Source of the DNA: Planctomonas psychrotolerans
GTDB lineage: Bacteria; Actinomycetota; Actinomycetes; Actinomycetales; Microbacteriaceae
Assembly (NCBI RefSeq): GCF_008642235.1
Contig: NZ_SJEV01000001.1
Span: forward strand, 2,808,400 to 2,872,399
Reading direction: 5' to 3'
DNA length: 64,000 bases
This document shows positions 42,774-51,962 of the stretch, one piece after another (position 1 is the stretch's first letter; every line of letters starts with the position of its first letter). The notes beneath the pieces are model-generated. The model saw nothing but the letters and a program-made list of their open reading frames with translations. It had not been told where the DNA came from and ran no database searches. The position numbers and the translations under genes were made by a program.

Positions 42774-43855
42774 GAGTAGGAATCGTCGGCGTCGGCAAGA
42801 TCAGCGAGCAGTACTTCGCCGAACTGCCCAGCCTGCCCGGCCTGCAGCTCGTGGCCGTGGCCGACCTCAATGAGGCACGGGCCGCGGAGGTGGCCGCAGA
42901 ACAGGGCGTCGTATCGCGTTCCGTCGATGAGCTCATCGCCTCCGACGACATCGACGTGGTGCTGAACCTCACCATTCCCGCCGCGCATGCAGAAATCGCG
43001 TTGCGCGCGCTCGAGGCCGGTAAGCACGTCTACGGCGAGAAGCCGCTGGCGCTCACGCCCGACGAGGCCCGCCCCGTGCTCGAGCTCGCGAAGGAACGTG
43101 GACTCCGTGTCGGCTCCGCTCCGGACACGGTGCTGGGCACGGGCGTGCAGACGGCCCGCCAGGTGCTCGACGAGGGAACCATCGGAACGCCTGTGGCCGC
43201 ATCGGCGTTCTGGACGTCGGCCGGCCACGAACTGTGGCACCCGAACCCGCAGTTCTACTACACGCCGGGTGGTGGGCCGCTGTTCGACATGGGCCCGTAC
43301 TACCTGAGCACTCTGGTGAGCCTCCTCGGTCCGGTCGTGCGCGTGTCCGGTGCCGCAGGACGCTCCGCCCGCGAGCGCAGCGTGGCCACCGGCCCGCTCG
43401 CCGGCACCCCCCTCACGGTCGAGGTCGACACTCACGTGACCGCGCTGCTCGAGCACGAATCCGGCGTCGCCTCCACGCTGCTGCTGAGCTTCGACGTGTG
43501 GTCGGCGCGGCTCCCGCGCATCGAGATCTACGGCACGGAGGGCACCATTGCCGTGCCCGACCCGAACCGTTTCTCCGACCCCGTGGAGGTGTGGACGAGT
43601 GCCGAGCGCGAATGGCGCGAGGTGCCGACATCCGCCGGATACGAGGAGGCGGGTCGTGGCTACGGCCTGGCCGACATGGCCCGCGCCATCGAGACCGACC
43701 GTCCGCACCGCGCATCGGCGGAGCTGGCGTTCCACGTGCTCGAGATCATGGATGCGGTGCTCGAGACGGCCCGCGAGCACACGGTGAAGGAGCTCGAGAG
43801 CACAGTGGATCGGCCGGGTATGGTGCCGTTCGGCACCGCCCCCGCCGACTGGTGA
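42758..43855 (+). CDS. Gfo/Idh/MocA-family oxidoreductase, second copy
   Basis: The 365-residue NAD(P)-dependent sugar oxidoreductase has VGIVGVGKISEQYFAEL (Rossmann), HVYGEKPLALT (EKP, catalytic Lys) and GGGPLFDMGPYYLSTLVSLL, where a Tyr-Tyr pair replaces the usual His region of the active site. GTG 42758 lies inside the ThuA gene with GAGAGGGGA upstream. It is probably translationally coupled with that gene. The substrate is unknown. Confidence 0.9.
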   Translation: MGSPLRVGIVGVGKISEQYFAELPSLPGLQLVAVADLNEARAAEVAAEQGVVSRSVDELIASDDIDVVLNLTIPAAHAEIALRALEAGKHVYGEKPLALTPDEARPVLELAKERGLRVGSAPDTVLGTGVQTARQVLDEGTIGTPVAASAFWTSAGHELWHPNPQFYYTPGGGPLFDMGPYYLSTLVSLLGPVVRVSGAAGRSARERSVATGPLAGTPLTVEVDTHVTALLEHESGVASTLLLSFDVWSARLPRIEIYGTEGTIAVPDPNRFSDPVEVWTSAEREWREVPTSAGYEEAGRGYGLADMARAIETDRPHRASAELAFHVLEIMDAVLETAREHTVKELESTVDRPGMVPFGTAPADW

Positions 43856-44301
43856 GCGAAGCGCACTAGCGACGAGCGGCCGTCCGGTACCCGGGCGGCC
43901 GCTTCCGCGTCCGGCGCCCATAGGGTCCCTGAGCCCGTCGAAGGGACACCGCTCACACGGTCCCTGAGCCCGTCGAAGGGACACCGCCCACACGGTCCCT
44001 GAGCCTGTCGAAGGGACGCCGCCCACACGGTCCCTGAGCCCGTCGAAGGGACGCCGCCCGCTCAGCGACCGCAACATCCACACGGTACTCACGTCGCTTC
44101 GACAAGCTCAGCGACCGCAACACCCAAACGGTCTCTCACGTCGCTTCGAGAAGCTCAGCGACCGCAACCCCCGCACGGTCCCTGAGCCCGTCGAAGGGAC
44201 GCCGCGCACACCGACGGCGTGGCCATTCCGATGCCGAGCAGGTACCCCGGCGGCAGCGGAGTGCGGACGTTCCGCGCGGCGTCTGTCAGGATCGAAGCAC
44301 C
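43856..44301. repeat. Repeat array with 35-bp tandem period
   Basis: No gene is seen in these 446 bp. Four forward copies at 43924-43947, 43959-43982, 43994-44017 and 44029-44052 are spaced exactly 35 bp. Then come a partial inverted copy (44060-44071), inverted copies at 44095-44117 and 44142-44164, and a forward copy at 44177-44200. Promoter signals for the downstream helicase must lie in about 44200-44300. Confidence 0.92.
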
Positions 44302-46866
44302 ATGACGACAACCACCCCGAGTTTCTCGCCGAGCGTCGACCCGATGCCGGAGACCCGGACCGACCTGCTCCAGCGGCTGCCGACGCCGTACGAGAGCGAC
44401 GCGGTGTACGAGGCGTTCCTCGGCTGGACGGGCGACAACGGGATCGGACTCTATCCCGCACAGGACGAGGCGATCATCGAGATCGTGTCGGGATCGAACG
44501 TCATCCTGAGCACCCCGACCGGCACCGGCAAGTCGCTCGTCGCGGTGGCCGCCCACTTCGCCGCTCTCGCCGACGGCAAGCGCAGCTTCTACACCGCCCC
44601 CATCAAAGCTCTGGTGTCGGAGAAGTTCTTCGCCCTGGTCGACGTGTTCGGCGCCGCCAACGTGGGCATGGTCACCGGTGACTCGTCGGTGAACGCCGAC
44701 GCGCCGATCATCTGCTGCACCGCCGAGATCCTGGCGAACCTGTCCCTGCGGCACGGATCGGCCACCCCGGTGGACCTCGTCGTCATGGACGAGTTCCACT
44801 TCTACGGCGACCCGGATCGCGGATGGGCGTGGCAGGTGCCGCTCCTGACCATGCCGAACGCCCAGTTCGTGCTGATGTCGGCCACGCTCGGCGACGTGAC
44901 GTCCCTCGCCGACGACCTCAGCGATCGCACCGGCAGGGACACGGCGATCGTGTCGGGCGTGCACCGTCCGGTACCGCTGCACTACTACTACGCCACCACG
45001 CCCGTGCACGAGACGGTCGAGGACCTGCTGAACACCGATCAGGCGCCGGTGTACATCGTGCATTTCTCGCAGCTGGCGGCGCTCGAACGCGCGCAGGCGA
45101 TGACGAGCATCAAGGTTGTGAGTCGCGAGCAGCGGGATGCGATCGCCGAACTGATCGGCGGATTCCGCTTCACCACCAGTTTCGGGCGCACGCTGTCGCG
45201 CCTCGTGCGCTCGGGGATCGGCGTGCACCACGCCGGGATGCTGCCGAAGTACCGGCGGTTGGTGGAGCAGCTGGCGCAGAAGGGCCTCCTCCGCGTCATC
45301 TGCGGCACCGACACCCTCGGCGTCGGAATCAACGTGCCCATCCGCACTGTACTGTTCACGGCGCTCACCAAGTACGACGGCGTGCGCATGCGCCAGCTCA
45401 ACGCCCGGGAGTTCCACCAGATCGCCGGTCGCGCCGGCCGGGCCGGCTACGACACTGCGGGCACCGTGGTGGTCCAGGCGCCCGACCACGAGACGGAGAA
45501 CCTGAAAGCGATCAGCAAGGCCGGGGACGACCCCAAGAAGCGGCGCAAGATCGTGCGCAAGAAGGCACCCGAGGGGTTCATCTCCTGGGGCGAGCCGAGC
45601 TTCCGCAAGCTCGTCGACGCGGATCCGGAGACGCTCCGCTCGAACATGCAGGTGACCCACGCCATGATCCTCAACGTGATCGCGCGCGGTGGAGACGCGT
45701 TCGCCGACATGCGCGACCTTCTCGAGCGCAATCACGAGCCCCGCGCACGGCAACTCGCCCTCGCCCGCCAGGCCCTCGCCATCTACCGCACGCTACGGAC
45801 CGCCGAGGTGGTCGAGCAGATCCCCGATCCGGTAACCGGCGGAGCGCGCATCCGTCTCACGGTCGACCTGCAGCCGAACTTCGCGCTCAACCAGCCGCTC
45901 TCGCCGTTCGCCCTCGCCGTGTTCGACCTGCTCGACATGGACTCGCCGAGCTACGCGCTCGACATGGTGTCGGTGCTGGAGGCGACCCTCGACGACCCGA
46001 GGCCCGTGCTCTCCGCACAGCAGTTCCTCGCGCGTGGCGAGGCCGTCGCGGCCATGAAGTCGGAGGGCATCGAGTACGACCAGCGGATGGAACTGCTCGA
46101 GGAGGTCACCCACCCGCAGCCTCTGGCCGAGTTGCTCGGCGAGGCGTTCGAGACCTACTCCGCGTCTCAACCGTGGATCGGTGACTTCGCGCTGCACCCG
46201 AAGTCGGTGGTGCGCGACATGTACGAGCGTGCGATGACGTTCGGCGAGTACACCGGGTTCTACAAGCTCGCCCGGTCCGAGGGCGTGGTGCTCCGCTACC
46301 TCTCCGACGCGTATCGCGCCGCGCGATCGTCGATCCCTACCGAGGCCAAGACCGAGGAGCTCCTCGACATCATCGAGTGGCTGGGCGAACTGGTGCGGCA
46401 GGTCGACTCCAGCCTGCTCGACGAGTGGGAGGAGCTGTCGAATCCCAACCCCACCCGCGACGCCGAGGGGGCCATCGTGCCGCCCGCGCCGCAGCTGCTC
46501 ACCACCAACGGGCGCGCGTTCCGCATCCTCGTGCGGAACGAGCTCTTCCGGCGGGTGCAGCTGGCCGCACTCGAGAAGTACGACGAGCTCGGTGAACTGG
46601 ACGCCGCTGACGGCTTCGACGCCGACACGTGGGCGGATGCGCTCGACGGCTACTACGCCGACCACGACGAGATCCTCACCGGCGGGGACGCGCGGAGCGC
46701 GGCGCTCGTGCAGATCGAGGAGCACCCGTCCGTCTGGCGGGTGCGTCAGGTGCTCGACGACCCGGCGGGCGACCACGACTGGGCGATTCGCGCGGAGATC
46801 GATCTCGCGGAGTCGAACGAGCGCGGCGAGGCGGTCGTTCGCATCGTCGGCGTCGACCGGCTCTAG
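44302..46866 (+). CDS. DEAD/DEAH-box helicase with DUF3516 domain
   Basis: The 854-residue superfamily 2 helicase has Walker A LSTPTGTGKSLV, Ia YTAPIKALVSEKF, DExH box VVMDEFHFYGD, SAT motif VLMSATLGD, and the second RecA domain with VHHAGMLPKYRRLVEQL, GTDTLGVGINVP and QIAGRAGRAGYD. The C-terminal half (from about 480) is the actinobacterial DUF3516 region. It resembles Ski2-like RNA helicases. It is not in an operon. CAGGAT at 44287-44292 lies 9 nt before the ATG and may be the -10 box. Confidence 0.92.
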   Translation: MTTTTPSFSPSVDPMPETRTDLLQRLPTPYESDAVYEAFLGWTGDNGIGLYPAQDEAIIEIVSGSNVILSTPTGTGKSLVAVAAHFAALADGKRSFYTAPIKALVSEKFFALVDVFGAANVGMVTGDSSVNADAPIICCTAEILANLSLRHGSATPVDLVVMDEFHFYGDPDRGWAWQVPLLTMPNAQFVLMSATLGDVTSLADDLSDRTGRDTAIVSGVHRPVPLHYYYATTPVHETVEDLLNTDQAPVYIVHFSQLAALERAQAMTSIKVVSREQRDAIAELIGGFRFTTSFGRTLSRLVRSGIGVHHAGMLPKYRRLVEQLAQKGLLRVICGTDTLGVGINVPIRTVLFTALTKYDGVRMRQLNAREFHQIAGRAGRAGYDTAGTVVVQAPDHETENLKAISKAGDDPKKRRKIVRKKAPEGFISWGEPSFRKLVDADPETLRSNMQVTHAMILNVIARGGDAFADMRDLLERNHEPRARQLALARQALAIYRTLRTAEVVEQIPDPVTGGARIRLTVDLQPNFALNQPLSPFALAVFDLLDMDSPSYALDMVSVLEATLDDPRPVLSAQQFLARGEAVAAMKSEGIEYDQRMELLEEVTHPQPLAELLGEAFETYSASQPWIGDFALHPKSVVRDMYERAMTFGEYTGFYKLARSEGVVLRYLSDAYRAARSSIPTEAKTEELLDIIEWLGELVRQVDSSLLDEWEELSNPNPTRDAEGAIVPPAPQLLTTNGRAFRILVRNELFRRVQLAALEKYDELGELDAADGFDADTWADALDGYYADHDEILTGGDARSAALVQIEEHPSVWRVRQVLDDPAGDHDWAIRAEIDLAESNERGEAVVRIVGVDRL

Positions 46867-46913
46867 CCGACCGGCGACCGCCGACCGGCACCGAGTCGCC
46901 ACGACGGGCCGCG

Positions 46914-47612
46914 TCAGCCGGCCGCGGGCGTCGTGCGGGTCGCGAAGACGATGAGGTTGTCCACGTAGTGCCCGGTCGCCGAATCGAACTCGCCATCGCA
47001 GGTGATGAGGCGCAACTGAGCGTCCGGAGTCGGCCCGTAGACGGCATCGGTCGGGAAGCCGTCCTTTGGCGCTGTGGTGATGCGGTCCACGGCGAATGTC
47101 TCGACGCTACCGTCGCTCAATCGCACCCGGATCTCGTCCCCCGCGGCCAGCTCGTCCAAGCGGAAGAACACCGCGGGGCCCGCGTTCGAGTCGACGTGTC
47201 CGGCGATCACCGCTGGCCCCACCGCGCCCGGCACCACCCCGTCGCGGTACCATCCGGCCGACTGCCATTCTCCGGGCGGCTCGAGGGCACCATCGGCGTC
47301 GAGCGACAGGAGTTCGAGCGGTGCATCCACACCGATCACGGGTATGTCGATGCGGACGGCGGTCGCGTCGGAGGCCGGATCGACGCCGGCGGCGGCGAGC
47401 GGGTCCTGGAACCCCGATACCGCACCGCGAGGAACCGCCGACGAGGACGAGGACGAGGATGAATCCGCCGGTTCGAGACCGGGATCCGATCCGGCAGTCG
47501 CTCCCGGAGCAGCGGCGCACGCGCTCAGGCTGAGGGAGGCGATCAGGGCACCCGCGACGGCGGTTCGACGGGCGTGCCCGCCGAACCGCCGATTGCGCGG
47601 GCCAGTACTCAC
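46914..47612 (-). CDS. Class F sortase
   Basis: The 232-residue protein has a basic N terminus, a hydrophobic segment (TAVAGALIASLSLSACAAAP, which could also be a lipobox), a Ser-rich linker and a sortase barrel. The catalytic triad is visible: His in PAVIAGHVDSNAG, Cys in LRLITCDGEFD and Arg in IVFATRTT. It starts at GTG overlapping the stop of the DUF4397 gene (GTGA) and is translationally coupled to it. Class F sortases are common in actinobacteria but few substrates are known. The LAxTG nucleotidase at 16-18 kb is a candidate sortase substrate. Confidence 0.9.
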   Translation of the reverse strand: MSTGPRNRRFGGHARRTAVAGALIASLSLSACAAAPGATAGSDPGLEPADSSSSSSSSAVPRGAVSGFQDPLAAAGVDPASDATAVRIDIPVIGVDAPLELLSLDADGALEPPGEWQSAGWYRDGVVPGAVGPAVIAGHVDSNAGPAVFFRLDELAAGDEIRVRLSDGSVETFAVDRITTAPKDGFPTDAVYGPTPDAQLRLITCDGEFDSATGHYVDNLIVFATRTTPAAG

Positions 47613-48463
47613 CGTCCGAACCGAGCCGAATCCCCGAGCGTCGCCGCACCGGAGAGCATACCGACGACCGCGTCTTCGCCGACCAGCGGACGATCGCTAC
47701 GCATTCCGCCGCCGCCCGTCTGCACGCCGCCCTTGGGCACGGCGCCGACGGCAGCGCTGTCGAACACCGGAGTCACGGTGAGGCCGCCATCGGCGTTGTC
47801 GAGCACGAAGAGCGTGTGCACCGTGGCCTCCGGGAGCGTCAGGGTGGCGGTGCTGCTCCGCCCACCCGCCGACAGCTGCAGCTCCACCGGACCGGCCGGC
47901 ACATTCGCGTAGTCGGTCGCCGACGCGAAGGCGGCTCCCTCGGCGACGGCGACTCCGCTGCGGGTGCGGATGTCGACGCTGTCCGCCGTGGTCGATGCCT
48001 GTACGACCCGGATGCGCGCCTCTCCGGGTGCGGGGAGCGTGAGGTCGTCGCGGTACACCCGAGTTTCGAGTTCGGCGTTGGTGCCCAGGGCAGCGACGGT
48101 CATCGGCCGATCGGCTTGCACGTCGATGGACTCGCTGATCACCGGGGGCGTGCCCTCGGGTGCGCCGTTCGGCACCATGGACACGACGTAGGTGCCCGCC
48201 GGCAGCTGCTGGTACTCCGAGACGGCGCCGTAACCCACGCCCGCGAGCTCGAAGATCACCTGTCCACCCGCGAGGGCGGTGAGTTGCACGTCCACCAGGG
48301 CGGTGTCCGGAGACAGATGTGCGACGCGCGCCCATCCGGAGTCCGAGTCGGTGGGCGCGGCGGGCGCCGCGGTGGCCGCCCCCGCCCCGAGCAGGGCGAA
48401 TCCCATGCCGCTGGCGAGGAGAACCGCACCGGCGGTGCGAAGGGCGTGTCGGCTACGGGTCAT
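47609..48463 (-). CDS. Secreted DUF4397 domain protein
   Basis: The 284-residue protein has a signal peptide (TAGAVLLASGMGFALLGAGA, then ATAAPAAP) followed by DUF4397 repeats (WARVAHLSPDTALVDVQLTA; YQQLPAGTYVVSMVPNG; RIRVVQASTTADSVDIRTRS). The domain is a beta sandwich of unknown role, usually exported. There is no C-terminal membrane segment or LPxTG motif, so it is not an evident sortase substrate. AGGAGT precedes the ATG. It is the middle gene of a three-gene operon. Confidence 0.88.
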   Translation of the reverse strand: MTRSRHALRTAGAVLLASGMGFALLGAGAATAAPAAPTDSDSGWARVAHLSPDTALVDVQLTALAGGQVIFELAGVGYGAVSEYQQLPAGTYVVSMVPNGAPEGTPPVISESIDVQADRPMTVAALGTNAELETRVYRDDLTLPAPGEARIRVVQASTTADSVDIRTRSGVAVAEGAAFASATDYANVPAGPVELQLSAGGRSSTATLTLPEATVHTLFVLDNADGGLTVTPVFDSAAVGAVPKGGVQTGGGGMRSDRPLVGEDAVVGMLSGAATLGDSARFGR

Positions 48464-48476
48464 TGCGTTACTCCTG

Positions 48477-49439
48477 TTATCGAGTGGGGGAGGGATCGGG
48501 GGTAGGGAGCAGATCGGACGGCGCTTCTGCCGCATAAGTAATCAACACTCCTTCGCCCGCCGGTGCGACGTTCTCCGGTGCCACGGGGCCGGGGAGGTCT
48601 GTGAACCAGGCGACGGTGTCGTTGCGCAGTTCGCGGTCGTCGGTGAGGTACCGGCCGTTCACGACGGTCACCAGCACCTGACGGCGAATGCCCTGCTCCT
48701 CTCCGGCGATCACCGGGAAGTCCGCCACGGTGAGCGAATCGGTCGCGAGCTTCTGCCCGAGAGCGAGGAGGATCCGGTCGTCGACCCGGCCCGCGGAGAG
48801 GTCCGCCTCGGCGGCGCCGGACACATCGAGTCGGCGGTTCATGGCGAGTTGTTCGCCCGCGCGTCCGCGGGCGTCGGTCGCACGCTCGGCGCGGACGGTG
48901 GCGTCGGCTATCCCGTCGCGTTCCGTGCGGCGTACCTCGACGCGGCCGTTCTCCGTGCCGAAAGCCGCGAGCACCCGGGAATGGGTGAGGGCCGCATCGA
49001 CCGCGGCATTCGCTTCCGAGAGGGAGAGCAGGGCGTCGGTCGCGACGATGTAGTCCCAGTCCTGCCAGGCGTCGGCGGGAATGGCGGCGTCGGCCGGGTC
49101 GGACGCATCCACGGAGACCACACCCGCTGGCGGGTGTCCGTCGTCGATGAGACGCTCCGCCACAGCCTCCTCCGCCAGAATTCGTCGGTCATTCGGAACG
49201 TTCGCCTGCACCCATGCCTCGGCCCGGTCGATCGGTTCGTCCGCCGTCGCGGAGAAACCCGGGATGAGGCCGTTCGTCAGGGCCACTGCCGCCGACACGG
49301 CCAGCGCGAGTGCTCCCACGCCTGCGGCGATCCGCAGCCATCTGCCATCGTCGTCGACACGTCCGTGAGTGCCCGTGCCTGTATCCGTTTCCGTGCCACG
49401 CTCATCGTCGGCGCTGCCCTGAACGCTCGTATCGGTCAC
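48477..49439 (-). CDS. Membrane-anchored protein of the sortase operon
   Basis: The 320-residue protein has an acidic Thr-rich cytoplasmic N terminus, one membrane segment (IAAGVGALALAVSAAVALTN, about 37-56) and an extracytoplasmic domain (EPIDRAEAWVQANVPNDRRI, AWQDWDYIVATDALLSLSE). That domain reminds me of the C-terminal exo-domain of membrane glycosyltransferases, without the catalytic part. GTG 49439 has GGAGG 6 nt upstream. It is 13 bp before the DUF4397 gene and begins the operon. Confidence 0.72.
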   Translation of the reverse strand: MTDTSVQGSADDERGTETDTGTGTHGRVDDDGRWLRIAAGVGALALAVSAAVALTNGLIPGFSATADEPIDRAEAWVQANVPNDRRILAEEAVAERLIDDGHPPAGVVSVDASDPADAAIPADAWQDWDYIVATDALLSLSEANAAVDAALTHSRVLAAFGTENGRVEVRRTERDGIADATVRAERATDARGRAGEQLAMNRRLDVSGAAEADLSAGRVDDRILLALGQKLATDSLTVADFPVIAGEEQGIRRQVLVTVVNGRYLTDDRELRNDTVAWFTDLPGPVAPENVAPAGEGVLITYAAEAPSDLLPTPDPSPTR

Positions 49440-49498
49440 TGCTGCCTCCGTTGGCGCCGATGTGGGGGCCCATCGACGCGGGTGCCCTCGGGGGAAAG

Positions 49499-49523
49499 GG
49501 CTCCGAACAGGAAGTTCGGAGCC
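49499..49523 (-). other. Inverted repeat before the sortase operon
   Basis: GGCTCCGAAC (49499-49508) and GTTCGGAGCC (49514-49523) form a 10-bp stem with loop AGGAA. It lies 60 bp upstream of the operon start codon and 107 bp from the divergent hydrolase. It could be a leader hairpin or a protein-binding site. No U-tract follows on either strand. Confidence 0.6.
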
Positions 49524-49630
49524 GCGCGCCGATCGGATGGGTATTCTCGCGATTCTTTCTGATGCCGCCCTCCGGGCGGACCAGCGCCCCACCGAACGGC
49601 CCCGTCGTCGGATGCGGGTAAGTTACTGGG

Positions 49631-50407
49631 ATGTCCCGATTCGGCCTTCGTGAGCCACGCCTTACCGCCTCGATCCGCACCGAGGTGGTCGACGGGCTCT
49701 CGGTCGGCCTCCGGGTCGTGGGGTCGCCCGGCACGTCCGGCCCGGTGTTCGTGCTCGTTCACGGCATCGGCGTCTCGATGCGGTACTACCGCCCCCTCGC
49801 CGAGCGGTTGGCCGAGCACGGCGCGGTCTACCTCGTCGACATGCCCGGCTACGGCAGCCAACGCCGACCGAATCGCGACGTGTCGATCAGCGACCACGCC
49901 GACGTGCTCGCGCGCGTGCTCGAACGCGAGGACATCATCGACCCGGTGCTCGTGGGTCACTCGATGGGTGCTCAGATCGTCAGCGACCTCGCGGCCCGGC
50001 ACCCGCACGTGAGCGACCGGATCGTGCTGCTCGGGCCGACCCTGATGCGCGGGGAGCGCACCCTGCTCCGCTCCGCGCTCCGCCTGGGCCTCGACATGCT
50101 CCGCGAACCAGTGCGGGCGAACGCCATCGTTGTCTCCGACTACCTCCTCCGCTGTCGGCCACCCTGGTATCTCGCGCAGCTGCCGCATCTGTTGCGCGAC
50201 AGGATGGAAGATCGCATGGAATCCCTGACCGGGCGCGTGCTCGTCGTCCGGGGCGACAAGGACCCGGTGGTGAACACCGAGTGGGCGCGCACGCTGGCCG
50301 ATCTCGCTCCCTACGGACGGGTGGAGGAGGTGCCCGGCGCGCACGTGATCATGTACACGGCACCCGACGAGCTCGCGCGCCTCATCCTTGCGCACTCCGA
50401 ACGATGA
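49631..50407 (+). CDS. Alpha/beta hydrolase
   Basis: The 258-residue alpha/beta hydrolase has oxyanion motif VLVHGIGVS, nucleophile Ser in LVGHSMGAQI, acid Asp in VVRGDKDPVV and His in VPGAHVIMY. The substrate is unknown (ester or C-C bond). The -10 box TAAGTT (49619-49624) is 6 nt before the ATG, so the mRNA is leaderless. The next hydrolase gene overlaps by 4 nt (ATGA). Confidence 0.9.
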   Translation: MSRFGLREPRLTASIRTEVVDGLSVGLRVVGSPGTSGPVFVLVHGIGVSMRYYRPLAERLAEHGAVYLVDMPGYGSQRRPNRDVSISDHADVLARVLEREDIIDPVLVGHSMGAQIVSDLAARHPHVSDRIVLLGPTLMRGERTLLRSALRLGLDMLREPVRANAIVVSDYLLRCRPPWYLAQLPHLLRDRMEDRMESLTGRVLVVRGDKDPVVNTEWARTLADLAPYGRVEEVPGAHVIMYTAPDELARLILAHSER

Positions 50408-51087
50408 GGCGTCTCATCCGCAACGGCGTCAGCTGGTTCCTCGATTACGCCTACGTGGGCTACTGGCAGGTGGTCGGCTTCCTCTTCCGGCGCGACCCGG
50501 AACGCTACCGGAACGGCGTCGAGGCTCCGGTGCTCATCCTCCCCGGCATCTACGAGCGCTGGCAGTTCCTGCTCCCGGTCATCGAACGTCTGCACCGTGC
50601 CGGTCATCCGATCCACGTCGTGACGACGCTCGGGTACAACACCGGCGACGTGGTGAGCATGGCGAAACTCTGCCGCCACTACGTGGAGGAGGCCGACCTT
50701 CGCGGGGTGATCATCGTGGCCCATAGCAAGGGCGGGCTCATCGGCAAGTACCTCATGGCCTTCGGAGACCCCGAGGAGCGGGTGACCGCGATGGTGGCCA
50801 TCAACACGCCGTTCGGTGGCTCACGCTATGCGCGCTTCTTCTTCACGCGTCCCATCCGCGCCTTCGTACCCACTCACGAGACGCTCCTCGCCCTCGCGAA
50901 GCGCAAGGAGATCAACCCGAGGATCACGTCGGTCTTCAGCGAGTTCGACCCGCACATCCCCGAGAGCAGCGCTCTCGTGGACGCGCACAACGTGAAGCTG
51001 CCGACGGGTGGGCACTTCCGCGTCCTGGCCGAACCGGAACTCTTGACGGCCGTGGAGCGAGCGGTCGAGGCTGCCCCACGCCGCTGA
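50404..51087 (+). CDS. Esterase/lipase-like alpha/beta hydrolase
   Basis: The 227-residue protein has VLILPGIYERWQFLLPVIE and the nucleophile motif VIIVAHSKGGLIGKYLM with Ser in HSKGG, as in triacylglycerol-lipase/permease-type esterases. NTPFGGSRYARFF, FDPHIPES for the acid and GGHFRVL with His complete the triad. It is coupled to the upstream hydrolase (ATGA). No signal peptide is present. Confidence 0.86.
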   Translation: MRRLIRNGVSWFLDYAYVGYWQVVGFLFRRDPERYRNGVEAPVLILPGIYERWQFLLPVIERLHRAGHPIHVVTTLGYNTGDVVSMAKLCRHYVEEADLRGVIIVAHSKGGLIGKYLMAFGDPEERVTAMVAINTPFGGSRYARFFFTRPIRAFVPTHETLLALAKRKEINPRITSVFSEFDPHIPESSALVDAHNVKLPTGGHFRVLAEPELLTAVERAVEAAPRR

Positions 51088-51094
51088 CCCCTCC

Positions 51095-51949
51095 TCAGGC
51101 GATGAGGCGAGTGCCGGACATCGCGAGCATGACGACGGTGAGCAGGCCGCTTGCCGCGATCAACTGGAACAACAGCCGGCGGGGCGGCCGGGTCAGCACG
51201 AGCACGATCCCGACACCGGCGATCGCGGCGTTCAGGAGCAGACCGGCGATATGCAGGCCCGTCGGCGGTCGCGCGTCGGCGAGCATGGGACCGTAGGTCA
51301 CCAGCACCGAAGCCGCGAGCAGAGTTCCGAACGCCGAGAGGCCCGCGGGCACCGTGCCCAGCCGGTGAGCGGTGCCGCGGATGCCCGTACGCAGGTCATC
51401 GTCGAGATCCGGTAGCACATTGGTGAAGTGGATGGCCACACCGAGGAGTGCCCCCACGGCGATCACCCACGGCGCTGCCCACGTCGGATCCGCGGCCGAG
51501 AAGGTGACGAAGAGGGGATAGATTCCGAAGCTGACCATGAACGGCAGCACCGATATCGCCGTGTTCTTGAGCCACGCGTTGTACCCCCAGGCGCCCGCCA
51601 GAGCGACCAGATGGGTGACCCCGGCCGCCGGGCCGAGCAGGAACGACACCACGGCCGCGGCGGCGAGGGCGACGAATGCGGCGTTCCGCACGGTGCTGGA
51701 CGCGACTTCCCCGCGCGCCACGGGCTTGTCCGTGCGGCCCACGACGGCGTCCCGGCCGGCGTCGAGCCAGTCGTTCGAGAATCCCACCGAGAGTTGGCCG
51801 AGCACCGTGGCGAGCGCGACGGCGGTCACCCGCGCGGCATCGAAGTCCAGCGCGAGCGACAGCACGATGCCCAGCGCCGTGACCACGGCCACCGGCCCGG
51901 GATGGCTGGACGCGGCGAGTGCCCGCACGCGCGCCGCTGAGCCCGTCAT
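51095..51949 (-). CDS. UbiA-family prenyltransferase
   Basis: The 284-residue membrane protein has about eight to nine hydrophobic segments and the two Asp-rich motifs of UbiA enzymes, NDWLDAGRDAVVGR and DLDDDLRTG. It attaches a prenyl chain to an acceptor such as an aromatic ring. MenA is possible but the motif spacing and isolated position do not prove it. It follows the quinone oxidoreductase gene by 13 bp on the same strand, which hints at a quinone-related role. It is convergent with the esterase. Confidence 0.85.
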   Translation of the reverse strand: MTGSAARVRALAASSHPGPVAVVTALGIVLSLALDFDAARVTAVALATVLGQLSVGFSNDWLDAGRDAVVGRTDKPVARGEVASSTVRNAAFVALAAAAVVSFLLGPAAGVTHLVALAGAWGYNAWLKNTAISVLPFMVSFGIYPLFVTFSAADPTWAAPWVIAVGALLGVAIHFTNVLPDLDDDLRTGIRGTAHRLGTVPAGLSAFGTLLAASVLVTYGPMLADARPPTGLHIAGLLLNAAIAGVGIVLVLTRPPRRLLFQLIAASGLLTVVMLAMSGTRLIA

Positions 51950-51962
51950 CGTGGCGTCCGCA

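Noticed and set aside
43924..44200. CRISPR array
   Set aside because: The 24-nt repeat with 11-nt spacers gives a 35-bp period, but the spacers are nearly identical to each other and no cas gene is near. It is a tandem repeat.
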